A stretch of DNA of 64,000 bases from Betaproteobacteria bacterium (lineage in GTDB: Bacteria > Pseudomonadota > Gammaproteobacteria > Burkholderiales > CAIKXV01): assembly GCA_021298815.1 (NCBI GenBank), contig JAJTHE010000005.1, positions 1-64,000 of the forward strand. The letters are read 5' to 3'. Every line of letters begins with the position of its first letter. Within the stretch, counting starts at the first letter, position 1. Both the position numbers and the translations under genes were made by a program. Below the pieces are notes generated by a model. That model was not told where the DNA came from. It did not search any database and was given only the letters and a program-made list of their open reading frames with translations. Of the stretch, positions 34,759 to 44,186 are shown piece after piece.

Positions 34759-35900
34759 ACGCGCGGCGCGAGGCACCCGGCGTCGCAGGTACCTGCGAGG
34801 AACGCTACCTGCCGCTGCGCGACGCCTTCGCGCGCAACCTGGCCGAGCTCGACGAGCATGGCGCCGCGGTGGCAGTCTGGCGCGACGGCCGGCTGGTGGT
34901 CGACCTCTGGGGCGGCTGGCGCGACGAGGCGGCCACGCTGCCCTGGACCGCCGACACGCTGGTCTGCATGATGTCGGTGGTCAAGGGTGTCACCGCGACC
35001 CTGGTCCATGTGCTGGCCGATGCCGGGCTGCTCGACCTCGATCGCCGCGTGGCCGACTACTGGCCGGCGTTCGCCGCCGGCGGCAAGGGCGAAGTCCGGG
35101 TGCGCCATGTCCTCGACCATCGTGCGGGCGTGCCTGCGCTGGCCGACCCGCTGCCGCGCGATGCGGTGTTCGACTGGTCCGCGATGACCGCCGCGATCGC
35201 CGCCGAGCGGGCGCTGTGGCCGACCGGTACGGTGCCAGCCTACCACCCGGTCACCATGGGCTTCATCCTGGGCGAACTCATCCGGCGCACCACCGGCCTG
35301 ACGCCGGGCGCCTTCCTCAGGCAGCTGATGGGGCCGCCGGGCCGCTTCGACTACTTCATCGGCGTCCCTGCGTCGGTGGCCAACCCGGTGGCCGAGGTGT
35401 TCGGCGACTATGCCAACACGATCTTCGGCGCGACCGACCGTGCGACGCTCGCCTGCACGTCGGTCGCGACGCTGCATGTCGACACCTTCAACACGCCCGC
35501 GTTCCGGCGGGCGGAGATCCCGTCGATCAACGGCCACGGCACTCCACGCGCGGTGGCCACCCTGTTCGGCCAGCTGGCCGAGTGCAGGGCCGGGTCCCGC
35601 ACGACGCCGCTGTCGCCCGGCGCGATCGTACGCGCGACCACCGAGCAATGGTGGGCGATCGAGCAGACCTCGATGCAGGAGCGACGCATGGCGCTGGGCC
35701 TGCTGCTGGGCGGTGCGAAGGGCGTGCCGATCCCGGCGAGCCCCCGCGCGTTCGGCCATGGTGGTGCCGGCGGTGCGGTGGCCTTCGCCGACCCGGACCT
35801 CGGCCTGGGCTTCGCCTACGGCACGGCGCACCTGCATGACCGCAAGGGCGCGAGCCCGCGCACCGCCGCGCTGGTCGCTGCGCTGGCGGCCTGCGCGTAG
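34755..35900 (+). CDS. Beta-lactamase-fold serine hydrolase (EstB-like)
   Basis: 381 aa. Class C beta-lactamase-like esterase. The nucleophile motif SxxK is SVVK at residues 74-77; the YxN position reads YHP in VPAYHPVTMGF, and the third box is FGHGGAGGAVAF (HGG in place of KTG), the pattern of EstB-type esterases rather than antibiotic-degrading enzymes. No signal peptide, so it is cytoplasmic. Start overlaps the amidase stop (ATGA). Last gene of the run from 28010; its stop is 2 bases from the stop of the convergent Bug gene. Likely a carboxylester or amide hydrolase. Confidence 0.87.
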   Translation: MNARREAPGVAGTCEERYLPLRDAFARNLAELDEHGAAVAVWRDGRLVVDLWGGWRDEAATLPWTADTLVCMMSVVKGVTATLVHVLADAGLLDLDRRVADYWPAFAAGGKGEVRVRHVLDHRAGVPALADPLPRDAVFDWSAMTAAIAAERALWPTGTVPAYHPVTMGFILGELIRRTTGLTPGAFLRQLMGPPGRFDYFIGVPASVANPVAEVFGDYANTIFGATDRATLACTSVATLHVDTFNTPAFRRAEIPSINGHGTPRAVATLFGQLAECRAGSRTTPLSPGAIVRATTEQWWAIEQTSMQERRMALGLLLGGAKGVPIPASPRAFGHGGAGGAVAFADPDLGLGFAYGTAHLHDRKGASPRTAALVAALAACA

Positions 35901-35902
35901 CT

Positions 35903-36898
35903 TCAGTTCACATCGATCTTCGCCGCCTCGAGGATCGGCTTCCAGCGCGCGAACTCCTTCGCGACATAGGCCTGGAACTGCGCCGGCGACAGCGGCTGGT
36001 GGGTGATGCCGAAGGTGCGCATGCGCGCGACGATCGCCGGATCCTTCGCCAGCTGCATCACCTCGCGATGGATGCGCTCGACCACCGGGCCGGGCACGCC
36101 GGCCGGACCGGAGAAGCCGAGCCAGTTCTCGCCCACCATATCCGGGAAGCCGAGCTCGACGAAGGTCGGGATGTCCGGTGCACTCTCGACGCGGGTACGC
36201 GAGGACACCGCGAGCGGGCGCACCAGGCCGTTGCGGATGTTCTCGGTGTTCTGCGGCAGGGCATCGAACGACGAGGGGATTGCGTTGGTGCGCAGGTCGG
36301 CGAACATGAACACCGAGCTGCGGTAGGGCACGTGGGTCAGCTTCGCCTTCGTCACCGCCTGGAACATCTCGCCGACCACATGGCCGATGGTGCCGTTGCC
36401 GGCGCTGCCGAAGTTGACCTTGCCCGGCGAACTGCGCGCGATCTTCAGATAGTCGGCCAGCGTCTTCGCAGGGAAGTCGGGGTGCACGATCAGTACCGCC
36501 GGCACCGTGCCGATGAACGCGATGTGGCTGAAGCTCTTCACCGGGTCGTAGTTGACCTTCGGGAAGATCACCGGGGTCACCGTGTGCGGTGACACGTTGG
36601 CGACCACCAGCGTGTAGCCGTCCGGGTTCGCGCGCGCGACCAGCTCGGCGGCGACGATGCCGCCGGCGCTAGGCCGGTTGTCCACGACCACCTGCTGGCC
36701 GAAGCGGTCGGCCAGCTTCTCCGAGAAAACCCGTGCGGTGATGTCGCTCGATCCACCGGGGCCGAACGGGACCACCAGCCGCACCGGCCGCGACGGCCAG
36801 GCCTGGGCGTGCGCGACGGCAGGCAGCAGGGTCGGCAGGACCACCGCGAACCCGAGGGCGGCGAGGGTCAGGGATGAAGAAACGCGTGTGCACCGCAT
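35903..36898 (-). CDS. Bug-family periplasmic solute receptor
   Basis: 331 aa. Signal peptide ending AVAHAQ. Family marks: WPSRPVRLVVPFGPGGSSDITARVFSE, VDNRPSAGGIVAAELVARANPDGYTLVVAN, VNFGSAGNGT, THVPYRSSV and the C-terminal RWKPILEAAKIDVN. GGAGAG lies before the ATG. Head-to-head with the Bug gene at 37193 across 294 bases that hold no other recognisable element. Convergent with the esterase. Confidence 0.9.
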   Translation of the reverse strand: MRCTRVSSSLTLAALGFAVVLPTLLPAVAHAQAWPSRPVRLVVPFGPGGSSDITARVFSEKLADRFGQQVVVDNRPSAGGIVAAELVARANPDGYTLVVANVSPHTVTPVIFPKVNYDPVKSFSHIAFIGTVPAVLIVHPDFPAKTLADYLKIARSSPGKVNFGSAGNGTIGHVVGEMFQAVTKAKLTHVPYRSSVFMFADLRTNAIPSSFDALPQNTENIRNGLVRPLAVSSRTRVESAPDIPTFVELGFPDMVGENWLGFSGPAGVPGPVVERIHREVMQLAKDPAIVARMRTFGITHQPLSPAQFQAYVAKEFARWKPILEAAKIDVN

Positions 36899-37192
36899 CG
36901 ATCACTCTCCATGAGGAAAAAGCCATGCGGCTGACGCACGTTGCGTGCCATCCCGAGCGGCCTGGAAACGCGGGCGACATGCATCGGCCGAAGGCATGGC
37001 CGGACATGCGGTCCCGCCGCCGCACCATCCGGGTGCACTTTCCGGCGCCACGCATGGACGCAGGATGCGCAGCCGCCGCCGCCGACCGGCCCGCACGCGC
37101 CGTTGCGCAACTGGTCACGACGGGCCAGAATCGGCGAAGTCATCGCCGACGGCGTCATGCAGAACGCCGGGGTACAACGGAGGAGGATCGTC

Positions 37193-38224
37193 ATGGCGCC
37201 ATCGCGCTCGCCGTCCCGGACGCTGTCCGGTTTCCTGACCGGTTTCATGGCCGGTGCGGCGGCCACGTGCAGCGTGGCCGTGCTCGCGGCGCTGCCCGCA
37301 GCCGGCGCGTGGGCGCAGGGCACCGGCGACTTCCCGAACCGTCCGGTCCGCCTGATCACCGGCTCGCCCGGCAGCACGGCCGACATCAGCGCGCGCCTGG
37401 TCGGGCAGAAGCTGGTCGAGCGCTGGGGCCAGCAGATCGTCGTCGACAACCGCGGCGGCGCAGGTGGCATCGTCGGCGCCGAAATCGCCGTGCGGTCGCC
37501 GCCGGACGGATACACGCTCTTCAACGGCCATATCGGCACCCATGCCAGCCCGCAGTTCCTGTTCAAGAAGTTGTCGTACGACCCGGTGCGCGACTTCGTG
37601 CCGATCACCCAGCTCACCAACTCCGGCATCTCGCTGGTGGTGCACGCCGCGGTGCCGGCGAACAACCTGAAGGAGTTCCTCGCCTACGCGAAGGCGAAGG
37701 CCGGCACGCTCACCTACGGGTCGGCTGGCGGCGGCACCAGCAGCCAGCTCTCGGGCGAGCTGTTCAACCTGATCACCGGCGCGAAGCTGGTGCACGTCCC
37801 CTATAAGGGCGCCGGCTTCGCGCTGACCGGCGTGGTTTCGGGCGAGGTGCAGTCGGCCTTCCTGTCCACCACCACCGCGGCGCTGCAGGTGAAGGCCGGC
37901 AAGCTGCGCGCGCTGGCGGTGTTCAGCAACGAACGCTTTCCGGTGGCCCCGGAGATCCCGACGGCGGCCGAGCAGGGCTTCCCCGGCATCGACAGCTCGG
38001 TCTGGTTCGGACTGTTCGCGCCGGCAAAGACCCCGCGCCCGCTGGTGCAGAAGATCAGTGCCGATGTCGGCGAGATCCTGCGGCAGCCGGACGTGCGCAG
38101 CATCCTGCTCGGGCAGGGCGCCGAGCCGTCGCCGTCGACGCCCGAAGCATTCGAAAAGTTCCTGAGAAGCGAGATCGTGAAATGGGGCAAGGTGATCAAG
38201 GCGGCCGGCATCGAGCCGATGTGA
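37193..38224 (+). CDS. Bug-family periplasmic solute receptor
   Basis: 343 aa. GGAGGAT stands before ATG 37193. Long signal peptide ending GAWAQ. Family marks: FPNRPVRLITGSPGSTADISARLVGQ, where the PFxPGG loop is replaced by GSPGST, NRGGAGGIVGAEIAVRSPPDGYTLFNGH, LTYGSAGGGT, VHVPYKGAG. The changed first loop suggests a different ligand class, as in a subset of Bug proteins. Heads the same-strand catabolic run that reaches 46015; the next gene starts 25 bases downstream. Confidence 0.9.
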   Translation: MAPSRSPSRTLSGFLTGFMAGAAATCSVAVLAALPAAGAWAQGTGDFPNRPVRLITGSPGSTADISARLVGQKLVERWGQQIVVDNRGGAGGIVGAEIAVRSPPDGYTLFNGHIGTHASPQFLFKKLSYDPVRDFVPITQLTNSGISLVVHAAVPANNLKEFLAYAKAKAGTLTYGSAGGGTSSQLSGELFNLITGAKLVHVPYKGAGFALTGVVSGEVQSAFLSTTTAALQVKAGKLRALAVFSNERFPVAPEIPTAAEQGFPGIDSSVWFGLFAPAKTPRPLVQKISADVGEILRQPDVRSILLGQGAEPSPSTPEAFEKFLRSEIVKWGKVIKAAGIEPM

Positions 38225-38249
38225 GGCTGCACGCGGCCGGGCGGGCGCG

Positions 38250-39158
38250 ATGATGCCGGGAGCGTCGTCCGGTTACGTGTTCGTGCAACCGCTCGAGGGC
38301 TCTCCCTGGCCGGCCCACTGCACCTTCGTGCCGACACGCGACGAACTCTACGTACCGATCGTCCTGCGCAAGCCCGACGGCGACGGGCCGTTCCCGGTGA
38401 TCACCCTCGGGCGGGGAGACGGCCGCGGCGGCATGCCGCACGTGCTGGCGCAGGTACAGGCGCTGCGGCCGATGATGGATTCGATGATCCGGCGCGGCTA
38501 TGCGGTGGCGTACGTGAACTATCGCCACGAGATCCCGCACGCGTACGGCCGGGGTCCCGCGGTGGACCTCGCCGACGACATCAGCGGCGGCGAGAACCTG
38601 GTGCGCAAGTCGGCCGCCACGCTCGACTCCGACGACCTGGCCGCGATCTGGCGCTACCTGCAGGCGCTGCCGTTCATCCGGCCCGAGGCGATCGGCGCGA
38701 TCGGCATCAGCCATGGGGGCGAGATGATCCTGAAGGCCGCCGCCGAAGGGGCGCCCCTCGCGGCGGGCGTCGTCGCGGAAGGTGCATCGCACGAGTTCCT
38801 CTCGGTGGACACCGGGCCTTCCGCGCCGCGCGTCGGCGGGGAACTGCAGTACCACGACGTCGACGTCGTGCGCAGGCATGCGGACAAGCCTGCAGCGATG
38901 GCACGCATCGCGCGCATCCGGGCACCGATGCTGCACATGGGGCGCTACACCGACCACCTGCAGGGTATCTTCCAGCTCGCGCACGAATGGATGCGCGAGG
39001 CGGGCAAGGCATCCGACTGGGCCTGCTTCGAGCATCCGGAACACGGCTACTGCCTGGTCTACCCGGCGGCGGATGGCAGCTTCGGCCCGGACCCGGTGCA
39101 GCGGCTCGCCATCGAGCTGTACATGGACTTCCTCGACCGCCACCTGAAGCCGGCCTGA
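38250..39158 (+). CDS. Alpha/beta hydrolase (dienelactone-hydrolase-like / prolyl oligopeptidase fold)
   Basis: 302 aa. The nucleophile elbow is IGISHGGEM near residue 153 (GxSxGG), in an alpha/beta hydrolase of the S9/DLH type. The oxyanion side reads ITLGRGDGRGG, and the late His is in FEHPEHGYCLVYPA near residue 264, where the catalytic His is expected. No signal peptide is seen. It could open a lactone or cleave an ester or thioester. Position between a Bug receptor and the LeuC/LeuD-like genes suggests it acts on the imported acid or its derivative. Confidence 0.8.
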   Translation: MMPGASSGYVFVQPLEGSPWPAHCTFVPTRDELYVPIVLRKPDGDGPFPVITLGRGDGRGGMPHVLAQVQALRPMMDSMIRRGYAVAYVNYRHEIPHAYGRGPAVDLADDISGGENLVRKSAATLDSDDLAAIWRYLQALPFIRPEAIGAIGISHGGEMILKAAAEGAPLAAGVVAEGASHEFLSVDTGPSAPRVGGELQYHDVDVVRRHADKPAAMARIARIRAPMLHMGRYTDHLQGIFQLAHEWMREAGKASDWACFEHPEHGYCLVYPAADGSFGPDPVQRLAIELYMDFLDRHLKPA

Positions 39159-39212
39159 TCGACCGACGCAACACCAACCCGACGACAACGCAACGACAGC
39201 AGAGGAAGCCCG

Positions 39213-40628
39213 ATGGCGCAGCCGCGCTCGATGTTCCAGAAGATCTGGGACGCCCACACCGTGAAGCGCGACCAGGACAGCGGCGAAGTGCTGCTCTACG
39301 TCGACCGGCTGATCCTGACCGACACCTCGTCGTTCCATGCGTTCGACCTGCTGCGGGCCGAAGGCTACAAGGTGCGCCATCCGCGCACCATCTTCGGCGA
39401 GCCGGACCATTTCGCCGCCAGCCGCGGGCCGGCGCTGTCCGACGTGGTCGACGCGGAACGGCGCACCATGGTCGCGGCGCTGGAGGAGAACTGCCGCGAC
39501 TTCGGGCTGGTGCATTTCGGCCTCGGCGACCCGCGCATGGGCATCTCGCACGTGGTCGGGCCGGAGCAGGGCATCACGCTGCCCGGGCTGTTCCTGCTGT
39601 GCGGCGATTCACATACCTCGACTCATGGCGCGCTCGGCGCACTCGCCTTCGGCATCGGCGGGCAGACCGCGCACATCATGGCCACCCAGTGCATCTGGCA
39701 GCGGCCGCTGAAGAACCTGCGCATCACGGTCGAGGGCGAGCGGGCGCCGGGCGTGAGCGCGAAGGACGTCATCCTCGGCATCATCCGCGAGCTCGGCCCG
39801 GCCGGCGGATTCGGCCATGTGATCGAGTACGCCGGCCCGGCGATCCGTGCGATGTCGATCGAGGAGCGGCTGACCGTGTGCAACATGTCGATCGAGGCGG
39901 GCGCGCGCAGCGGCATGGTCGCGCCCGACGACACCACGATCGCCTATGTGAAGGGGCGCCCCGAGGCGCCGCGCGGCGAGCAATGGGACAGGGCGGTCGC
40001 GTACTGGCGCAGCCTTCCCTCCGACCCGGGTGCGCGCTTCGACCGCGAACTGTCCTTCGACGCCGGCCGGCTCTCGCCGATGGTGAGCTGGGGCAACACC
40101 GCCGCCGACGTGGTCGCGGTCGATGGCCGCGTGCCAGACCCGGCCGGCGAAGCCGACGCGGACCGCCGGCGCAGCATGCAGCGCGCGCTCGACTACATGG
40201 GGCTCGCGCCGGGGCAGGCCATGCACGGGCTGCCGATCGACCAGGTGTTCATCGGCTCCTGCACCAACGGCCGCATCGAGGACCTGCGCGCTGCCGCCTC
40301 GGTCGCGCGCGGGCGCCGGGCGACGGTACCTGCGCTGGTGGTGCCCGGCTCCGGCCTGGTCAAGGCGCAGGCCGAAGCCGAAGGGCTCGACCGCATCTTC
40401 ATCGAGGCCGGTTTCCACTGGGGACATCCGGGCTGCTCGATGTGCGTCGGCACCAATGGCGACACGGTGGGTGCGGGCAAGCGCTGCGTGTCGACCTCCA
40501 ACCGGAACTTCGTCGGCAGGCAGGGCCCGGGGTCGCGCACCCACCTGGCGAGCCCGCTGACTGCGGCCGCGTCGGCGATCGCCGGGCGGGTCGCCGACGC
40601 CCGCGACTACCTGCAGGGAGGTGCCTGA
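39213..40628 (+). CDS. leuC: LeuC-like hydro-lyase large subunit (aconitase superfamily)
   Basis: 471 aa. [4Fe-4S] dehydratase large subunit. Iron-sulphur ligands sit in GSCTNGRIEDLRAAA near residue 350 and HPGCSMCVGTNGD near 410; GDSHTSTHGALGALAFGIG gives the substrate and cluster loop. The length equals that of bacterial LeuC. AGGAAG precedes ATG 39213. It overlaps leuD-like by one base. Besides leucine biosynthesis (isopropylmalate isomerase), this family includes 2,3-dimethylmalate and other catabolic hydro-lyases; with a lyase of the isocitrate lyase superfamily next door and no leuB or leuA, a catabolic role is more likely. Confidence 0.9.
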   Translation: MAQPRSMFQKIWDAHTVKRDQDSGEVLLYVDRLILTDTSSFHAFDLLRAEGYKVRHPRTIFGEPDHFAASRGPALSDVVDAERRTMVAALEENCRDFGLVHFGLGDPRMGISHVVGPEQGITLPGLFLLCGDSHTSTHGALGALAFGIGGQTAHIMATQCIWQRPLKNLRITVEGERAPGVSAKDVILGIIRELGPAGGFGHVIEYAGPAIRAMSIEERLTVCNMSIEAGARSGMVAPDDTTIAYVKGRPEAPRGEQWDRAVAYWRSLPSDPGARFDRELSFDAGRLSPMVSWGNTAADVVAVDGRVPDPAGEADADRRRSMQRALDYMGLAPGQAMHGLPIDQVFIGSCTNGRIEDLRAAASVARGRRATVPALVVPGSGLVKAQAEAEGLDRIFIEAGFHWGHPGCSMCVGTNGDTVGAGKRCVSTSNRNFVGRQGPGSRTHLASPLTAAASAIAGRVADARDYLQGGA

Positions 40629-41236
40629 TGCAGCCGTTCACCGTGCTCTCCGCGGTCGCCGCGCCTTACGACCGGATCAACGTCGACACCGACCAGATCC
40701 TGCCTGCGCGTTTCCTGCTCAAGCGGCGCACCGACCCGGAGTATCCGTCGTACCTGTTCCGCGACCTGCGGCAGCAGCCCGACGGCAGCGAGGACCCCGG
40801 CTTCGTGCTCAACCAGCCGCCCTACCGCGGCGCGAGGATCTTCGTCGGCAACACCAACTTCGGCGGCGGGTCCTCGCGCGAGGCCGCGGCGATCGCCTTC
40901 GACCGCTACGGCATCCGCTGCGTGGTCGCGCCCAGCTTCGGCGACATCTTCTACAACAACTGCGTGAAGAACGGCGTGCTGCCGATCCGGCTGCCGGAAA
41001 CCACGGTCGCCACGATCCGTAGCCAGCTCCATGCACTGCCAGGCGCGATGCTGACCATCGACTTGCCGGCGCAGCAGGTGGTCGACGTCGAGGGCACGCG
41101 CCATCCGTTCGAGATCGACGGCTTCAGCAAGGGCTGCCTGGTCGAGGGCGCGAGCCAGATCGACCTCACGCTGCGCTGCCTGCCGGAGATCGAAGCCTTC
41201 GAGCGGCGCTACCGCGAAACGCACGGCTGGGCCTGA
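40628..41236 (+). CDS. leuD: LeuD-like hydro-lyase small subunit
   Basis: 202 aa. Swivelling-domain partner of the large subunit. INVDTDQILPARFLLKRR near residue 18 binds substrate in LeuD, and NTNFGGGSSREAAAIAF near 77 is the NFGxGSSRE box; the usual CGSSREHAPWAL is changed to GGSSREAAAIAF, so the His and Trp that follow are absent. APSFGDIFYNNCVKNGVLPI is conserved. The changed box supports a substrate other than isopropylmalate. One-base overlap with the large subunit. Confidence 0.88.
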   Translation: MQPFTVLSAVAAPYDRINVDTDQILPARFLLKRRTDPEYPSYLFRDLRQQPDGSEDPGFVLNQPPYRGARIFVGNTNFGGGSSREAAAIAFDRYGIRCVVAPSFGDIFYNNCVKNGVLPIRLPETTVATIRSQLHALPGAMLTIDLPAQQVVDVEGTRHPFEIDGFSKGCLVEGASQIDLTLRCLPEIEAFERRYRETHGWA

Positions 41237-41260
41237 GGCCCGGCGAACAGGGAAGACTCC

Positions 41261-42160
41261 ATGGAACGCAAGCCACGCGCGACCACGCGCATGCGGGAAC
41301 TGATGGCCCGGCCGGGCGTGATCGTCGCCCCCGGTGTCGCCGATGCATTGAACGCCTGCCTGGTCGCCTCGGAGGGCTTCGAGGCGGTGTACATGACCGG
41401 CGGTGGCACCTCGGCGGTACGGCTCGGCATGCCCGATGTCGGCCTGCTCACGATGCCCGAGATGGTCGACAACGCCGGGCGCATCGCCGACGCCTCCGGC
41501 CTGCCGGTGATCGCCGATGCCGATACCGGCTACGGCAATCCGCTGAACGTGCGGCGCACGGTCAACGCCTACGAGAAGGCCGGTGTGGCCGGCATCCACC
41601 TCGAGGACCAGGAACTGCCGAAGCGCTGCGGGCACCTGTCCGGGAAGACCCTGGTGCCGGTGGAGGAGATGTGCAACAAGATCCGCGCCGCCTGCGACTC
41701 GCGGCTGGACGACGACTTCATGATCATCGCCCGCACCGATGCGCTATCGGTCGAGGGGTTCGACGCGGCGATCGCGCGCGGCCGTGCCTACGAGGCGGCC
41801 GGTGCCGACATGATCTTCGTCGAGTCGCCGCTGTCGATGGAACAACTGGAGGCGATCCCGAAGGCATTCGGCGTCGGCACGCTGTTCAACATGGCCTCCA
41901 GCGGCAAGACGCCGTTCCTGCACCGCGACGAACTCGCCCGGCTCGGCTTCAAGTTGGCGATCTATCCGAACTTCGCGATCCTGTCGGCGATCCCGGCGGT
42001 GCGCCGCTTCCTGCGCGCGCTGCGCGACGAGGGCACGGTCGGCCATATCGTGAAGGACATGGCCAGCTTCACCGACTGGTTCGACGCGGTCGGCATGGAC
42101 CGGGTCAAGGCGTTCGAAGAGAAGTACGGACTGCCGGAAGAGAAACGGGCCCGCTACTAG
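41261..42160 (+). CDS. Isocitrate lyase / PEP mutase superfamily lyase (PrpB/dimethylmalate lyase-like)
   Basis: 299 aa. TIM-barrel Mg2+ enzyme that cleaves C-C bonds of 2-hydroxy acids. The metal and phosphate residues DADTGYGNPLNVRRTV lie near residue 86, and the catalytic loop KRCGHLSG near 120 contains the Cys that marks true lyases (isocitrate, 2-methylisocitrate or 2,3-dimethylmalate) as opposed to PEP mutases. IIARTDAL and FVESPLS complete the barrel pattern. GGAAG precedes the ATG; 24 bases after leuD-like. Its pairing with the LeuCD-like hydro-lyase suggests hydration of an unsaturated diacid and then cleavage to pyruvate plus a short acid. Confidence 0.88.
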   Translation: MERKPRATTRMRELMARPGVIVAPGVADALNACLVASEGFEAVYMTGGGTSAVRLGMPDVGLLTMPEMVDNAGRIADASGLPVIADADTGYGNPLNVRRTVNAYEKAGVAGIHLEDQELPKRCGHLSGKTLVPVEEMCNKIRAACDSRLDDDFMIIARTDALSVEGFDAAIARGRAYEAAGADMIFVESPLSMEQLEAIPKAFGVGTLFNMASSGKTPFLHRDELARLGFKLAIYPNFAILSAIPAVRRFLRALRDEGTVGHIVKDMASFTDWFDAVGMDRVKAFEEKYGLPEEKRARY

Positions 42161-42221
42161 CAGGGCCGGCTCCGGTACCGCGGTCCGCGGCACGGACTGC
42201 AGCAGACACGAGGAGAAACGG

Positions 42222-43199
42222 ATGCACCAGCTTCGACCCTTCGCCGCCGCCGCGCTGGCGCTCGCTGCATCGCTCGCCGCGACGACCGCTGCGGCACAGC
42301 CGTTCCCGGCAAAGCCGATCCGCATCGTCGTGCCCACCGCGGCCGGCGGCACCGGCGATTCGCTCGCGCGCTTCGTCGGCGATCGCCTGGCCGAGGCGTT
42401 CAAGGTCCAGGTGGTCGTCGAGAACCGGCCAGGCGCCAACGGCATCATCGGCACCGAGATCGTGGTCAAGTCGGCGGCGGACGGCTACACGCTGATGTTC
42501 GCCTCGGCCGGGAACATCGCGATCAACCCCGGCCTGTTCGGCGCGAAGCTCCCGTTCAACCCGGAGCGCGACCTCGCGCCGATCACGCTGGTCGCCAGCA
42601 CCACCCAGGTGCTGATCGCGCATCCGTCGGTGCCGGCGAAGTCGGTGAAGGAACTGATCGCGCTGGCCAAGGCGAAGCCGGGTGCCCTCGACTACGTGAA
42701 CGCCGGCAACGGATCCACGCCGCACCTGAACATGGCGCTGTTCGCCAGCATGGCCGGCATCCGGCTCAACGGCATCGTCTACAAGGGGAGCACCCAGGGC
42801 CGCACTGCGGTGGTCGCAGGCGAGGTGCCGCTGATGGTCGACGGCCTGATGCCGTCGCTGCCGCTGATCCAGGCTGGCCGGCTGCGCGCGCTCGGCGTCA
42901 CCTCGGCGAAGCGCTCGGCGGCCTTGCCCGGCGTGCCCGCGATCGCCGAGACCGTGCCGGGCTATCTCGGCGAGATCTGGTACGGCCTGCTCGGCCCGGC
43001 CGGCATCCCGCCCGACGTGGTCAACCGCCTGCACACCGCCACGGCCACGGCGCTGAAGGCCCCCGACACGGTCGCGAAGTTCGCCGCACAGGGCGCCGAG
43101 GTGGTCGGCAACACGCCGGCCGAGTTCGGGGAGTTCATCCGGCGCGAGATCGTCAAGTGGACGCGCGTGATCCGCGAGGCCGGGGCCACCGTCGACTGA
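42222..43199 (+). CDS. Bug-family periplasmic solute receptor
   Basis: 325 aa. GAGGAGAAACGG then ATG 42222. Signal peptide ending TAAAQ. Family marks: FPAKPIRIVVPTAAGGTGDSLARFVGD, VENRPGANGIIGTEIVVKSAADGYTLMFAS, LDYVNAGNGST, and a variant GIVYKGST in place of HVPYKG. C-terminal KWTRVIREAGATVD. Located between the lyase gene and the 2-hydroxyacid dehydrogenase, it is a good candidate receptor for the substrate of this run. Confidence 0.9.
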   Translation: MHQLRPFAAAALALAASLAATTAAAQPFPAKPIRIVVPTAAGGTGDSLARFVGDRLAEAFKVQVVVENRPGANGIIGTEIVVKSAADGYTLMFASAGNIAINPGLFGAKLPFNPERDLAPITLVASTTQVLIAHPSVPAKSVKELIALAKAKPGALDYVNAGNGSTPHLNMALFASMAGIRLNGIVYKGSTQGRTAVVAGEVPLMVDGLMPSLPLIQAGRLRALGVTSAKRSAALPGVPAIAETVPGYLGEIWYGLLGPAGIPPDVVNRLHTATATALKAPDTVAKFAAQGAEVVGNTPAEFGEFIRREIVKWTRVIREAGATVD

Positions 43200-43218
43200 C
43201 CGCCACCGGGGAATCGCC

Positions 43219-44169
43219 GTGGACAAGCCACCGATCCTGTTCGTCAACAGCAACTGGAAGCCGGCACTGCAGGCGTTGCAGGCACGCCATACGGTGTTCA
43301 ACTACCGCGACGCGGAGGATCGTCCCGCGCTGCTGGCACGGGCCGCACCGGTGGTGCGCGCGCTGTTCACCAACGAGAGCAGCTGGGAGCCCTCGCTGAT
43401 GGATGCGCTGCCGGCGCTGGAGCTGATCGTGCTGGTGTCCAACGGCTACGAGAACGTCGACCTGGCGAAGGCGCGCGCGCGCGGCATCCGGATCACGAAC
43501 ACGCCGGACGAGACGACCGGCGATGTCGCCGACCTCGCGTTCGCGCTGATGATGGCCGCCGCGCGCCGCATCACCTGGGCCGAGCGCTATGTGCGCTCGG
43601 GCGACTGGCAGCGCATCGGGCGCGCGCCGCTGACCCGGCGCGTGCATGGGCGGCGGCTCGGCATCGTCGGCCTGGGATCGATCGGCCATGCGCTCGCGCG
43701 CCGGGCATCGGGGTTCGACATGGCGGTTTCCTACCACGGTCCGCGCCGCAAGGCCGATGCGCCGTACCCCTATTTCGCGGACCTCGCGGCGATGGCCGCG
43801 GAAGTCGACTTCCTCGCGGTCACCTGCATCGGCGGCCCGCGCACGGCCAGCATCGTCGATGCGCGCGTGCTGGAGGCGCTCGGCCCGGAAGGCATCGTGG
43901 TCAACATCGCCCGCGGCAGCTGCATCGACCAGGGCGCACTGTTGGCCGCACTGCGCGACGGCAGGCTCGGTGCCGCCGGCCTGGATGTCTATTCGCAGGA
44001 GCCTGCGGATCCGGCGCCATTTGAAGGCCTGGACAACGTCGTGCTCACGCCGCACTACGGCAGCGGCACCGACGACACGCGGCGGGCGATGAACGAGACC
44101 GGCTTCCGCAACCTGCAGGCGTTCTTCGATGGCCGGCCGCTGCCGACGTTGATCCCCGAACTGCGGTGA
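43219..44169 (+). CDS. D-2-hydroxyacid dehydrogenase (NAD(P)-dependent)
   Basis: 316 aa. Reversible oxidation of a D-2-hydroxy acid to the 2-oxo acid. GTG start at 43219. Nucleotide-binding motif LGIVGLGSIGHALARRA near residue 150 (GxGxxG). The catalytic Arg is in VVNIARGSCIDQGAL, the Glu in YSQEPADPAPF and the His in VLTPHYGSGTD, the full triad of the family. Its stop overlaps the preceding frame of the carboxymuconolactone-like gene leader; only 17 bases separate it from the next ATG at 44187. The substrate could be glyoxylate/hydroxypyruvate-like or a product of the upstream lyase. Confidence 0.92.
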   Translation: MDKPPILFVNSNWKPALQALQARHTVFNYRDAEDRPALLARAAPVVRALFTNESSWEPSLMDALPALELIVLVSNGYENVDLAKARARGIRITNTPDETTGDVADLAFALMMAAARRITWAERYVRSGDWQRIGRAPLTRRVHGRRLGIVGLGSIGHALARRASGFDMAVSYHGPRRKADAPYPYFADLAAMAAEVDFLAVTCIGGPRTASIVDARVLEALGPEGIVVNIARGSCIDQGALLAALRDGRLGAAGLDVYSQEPADPAPFEGLDNVVLTPHYGSGTDDTRRAMNETGFRNLQAFFDGRPLPTLIPELR

Positions 44170-44186
44170 CAACACCTGGAGGAAAG

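Noticed and set aside
36899-37192. Regulatory structure in the head-to-head Bug intergenic region
   Set aside because: No convincing promoter pair, palindrome or gene could be made out; only the ribosome site of the gene at 37193 is clear.
39213-41236. Leucine biosynthesis operon
   Set aside because: leuA and leuB are absent, the small subunit box is altered, and all neighbours are catabolic, so the symbols leuC/leuD describe homology only.
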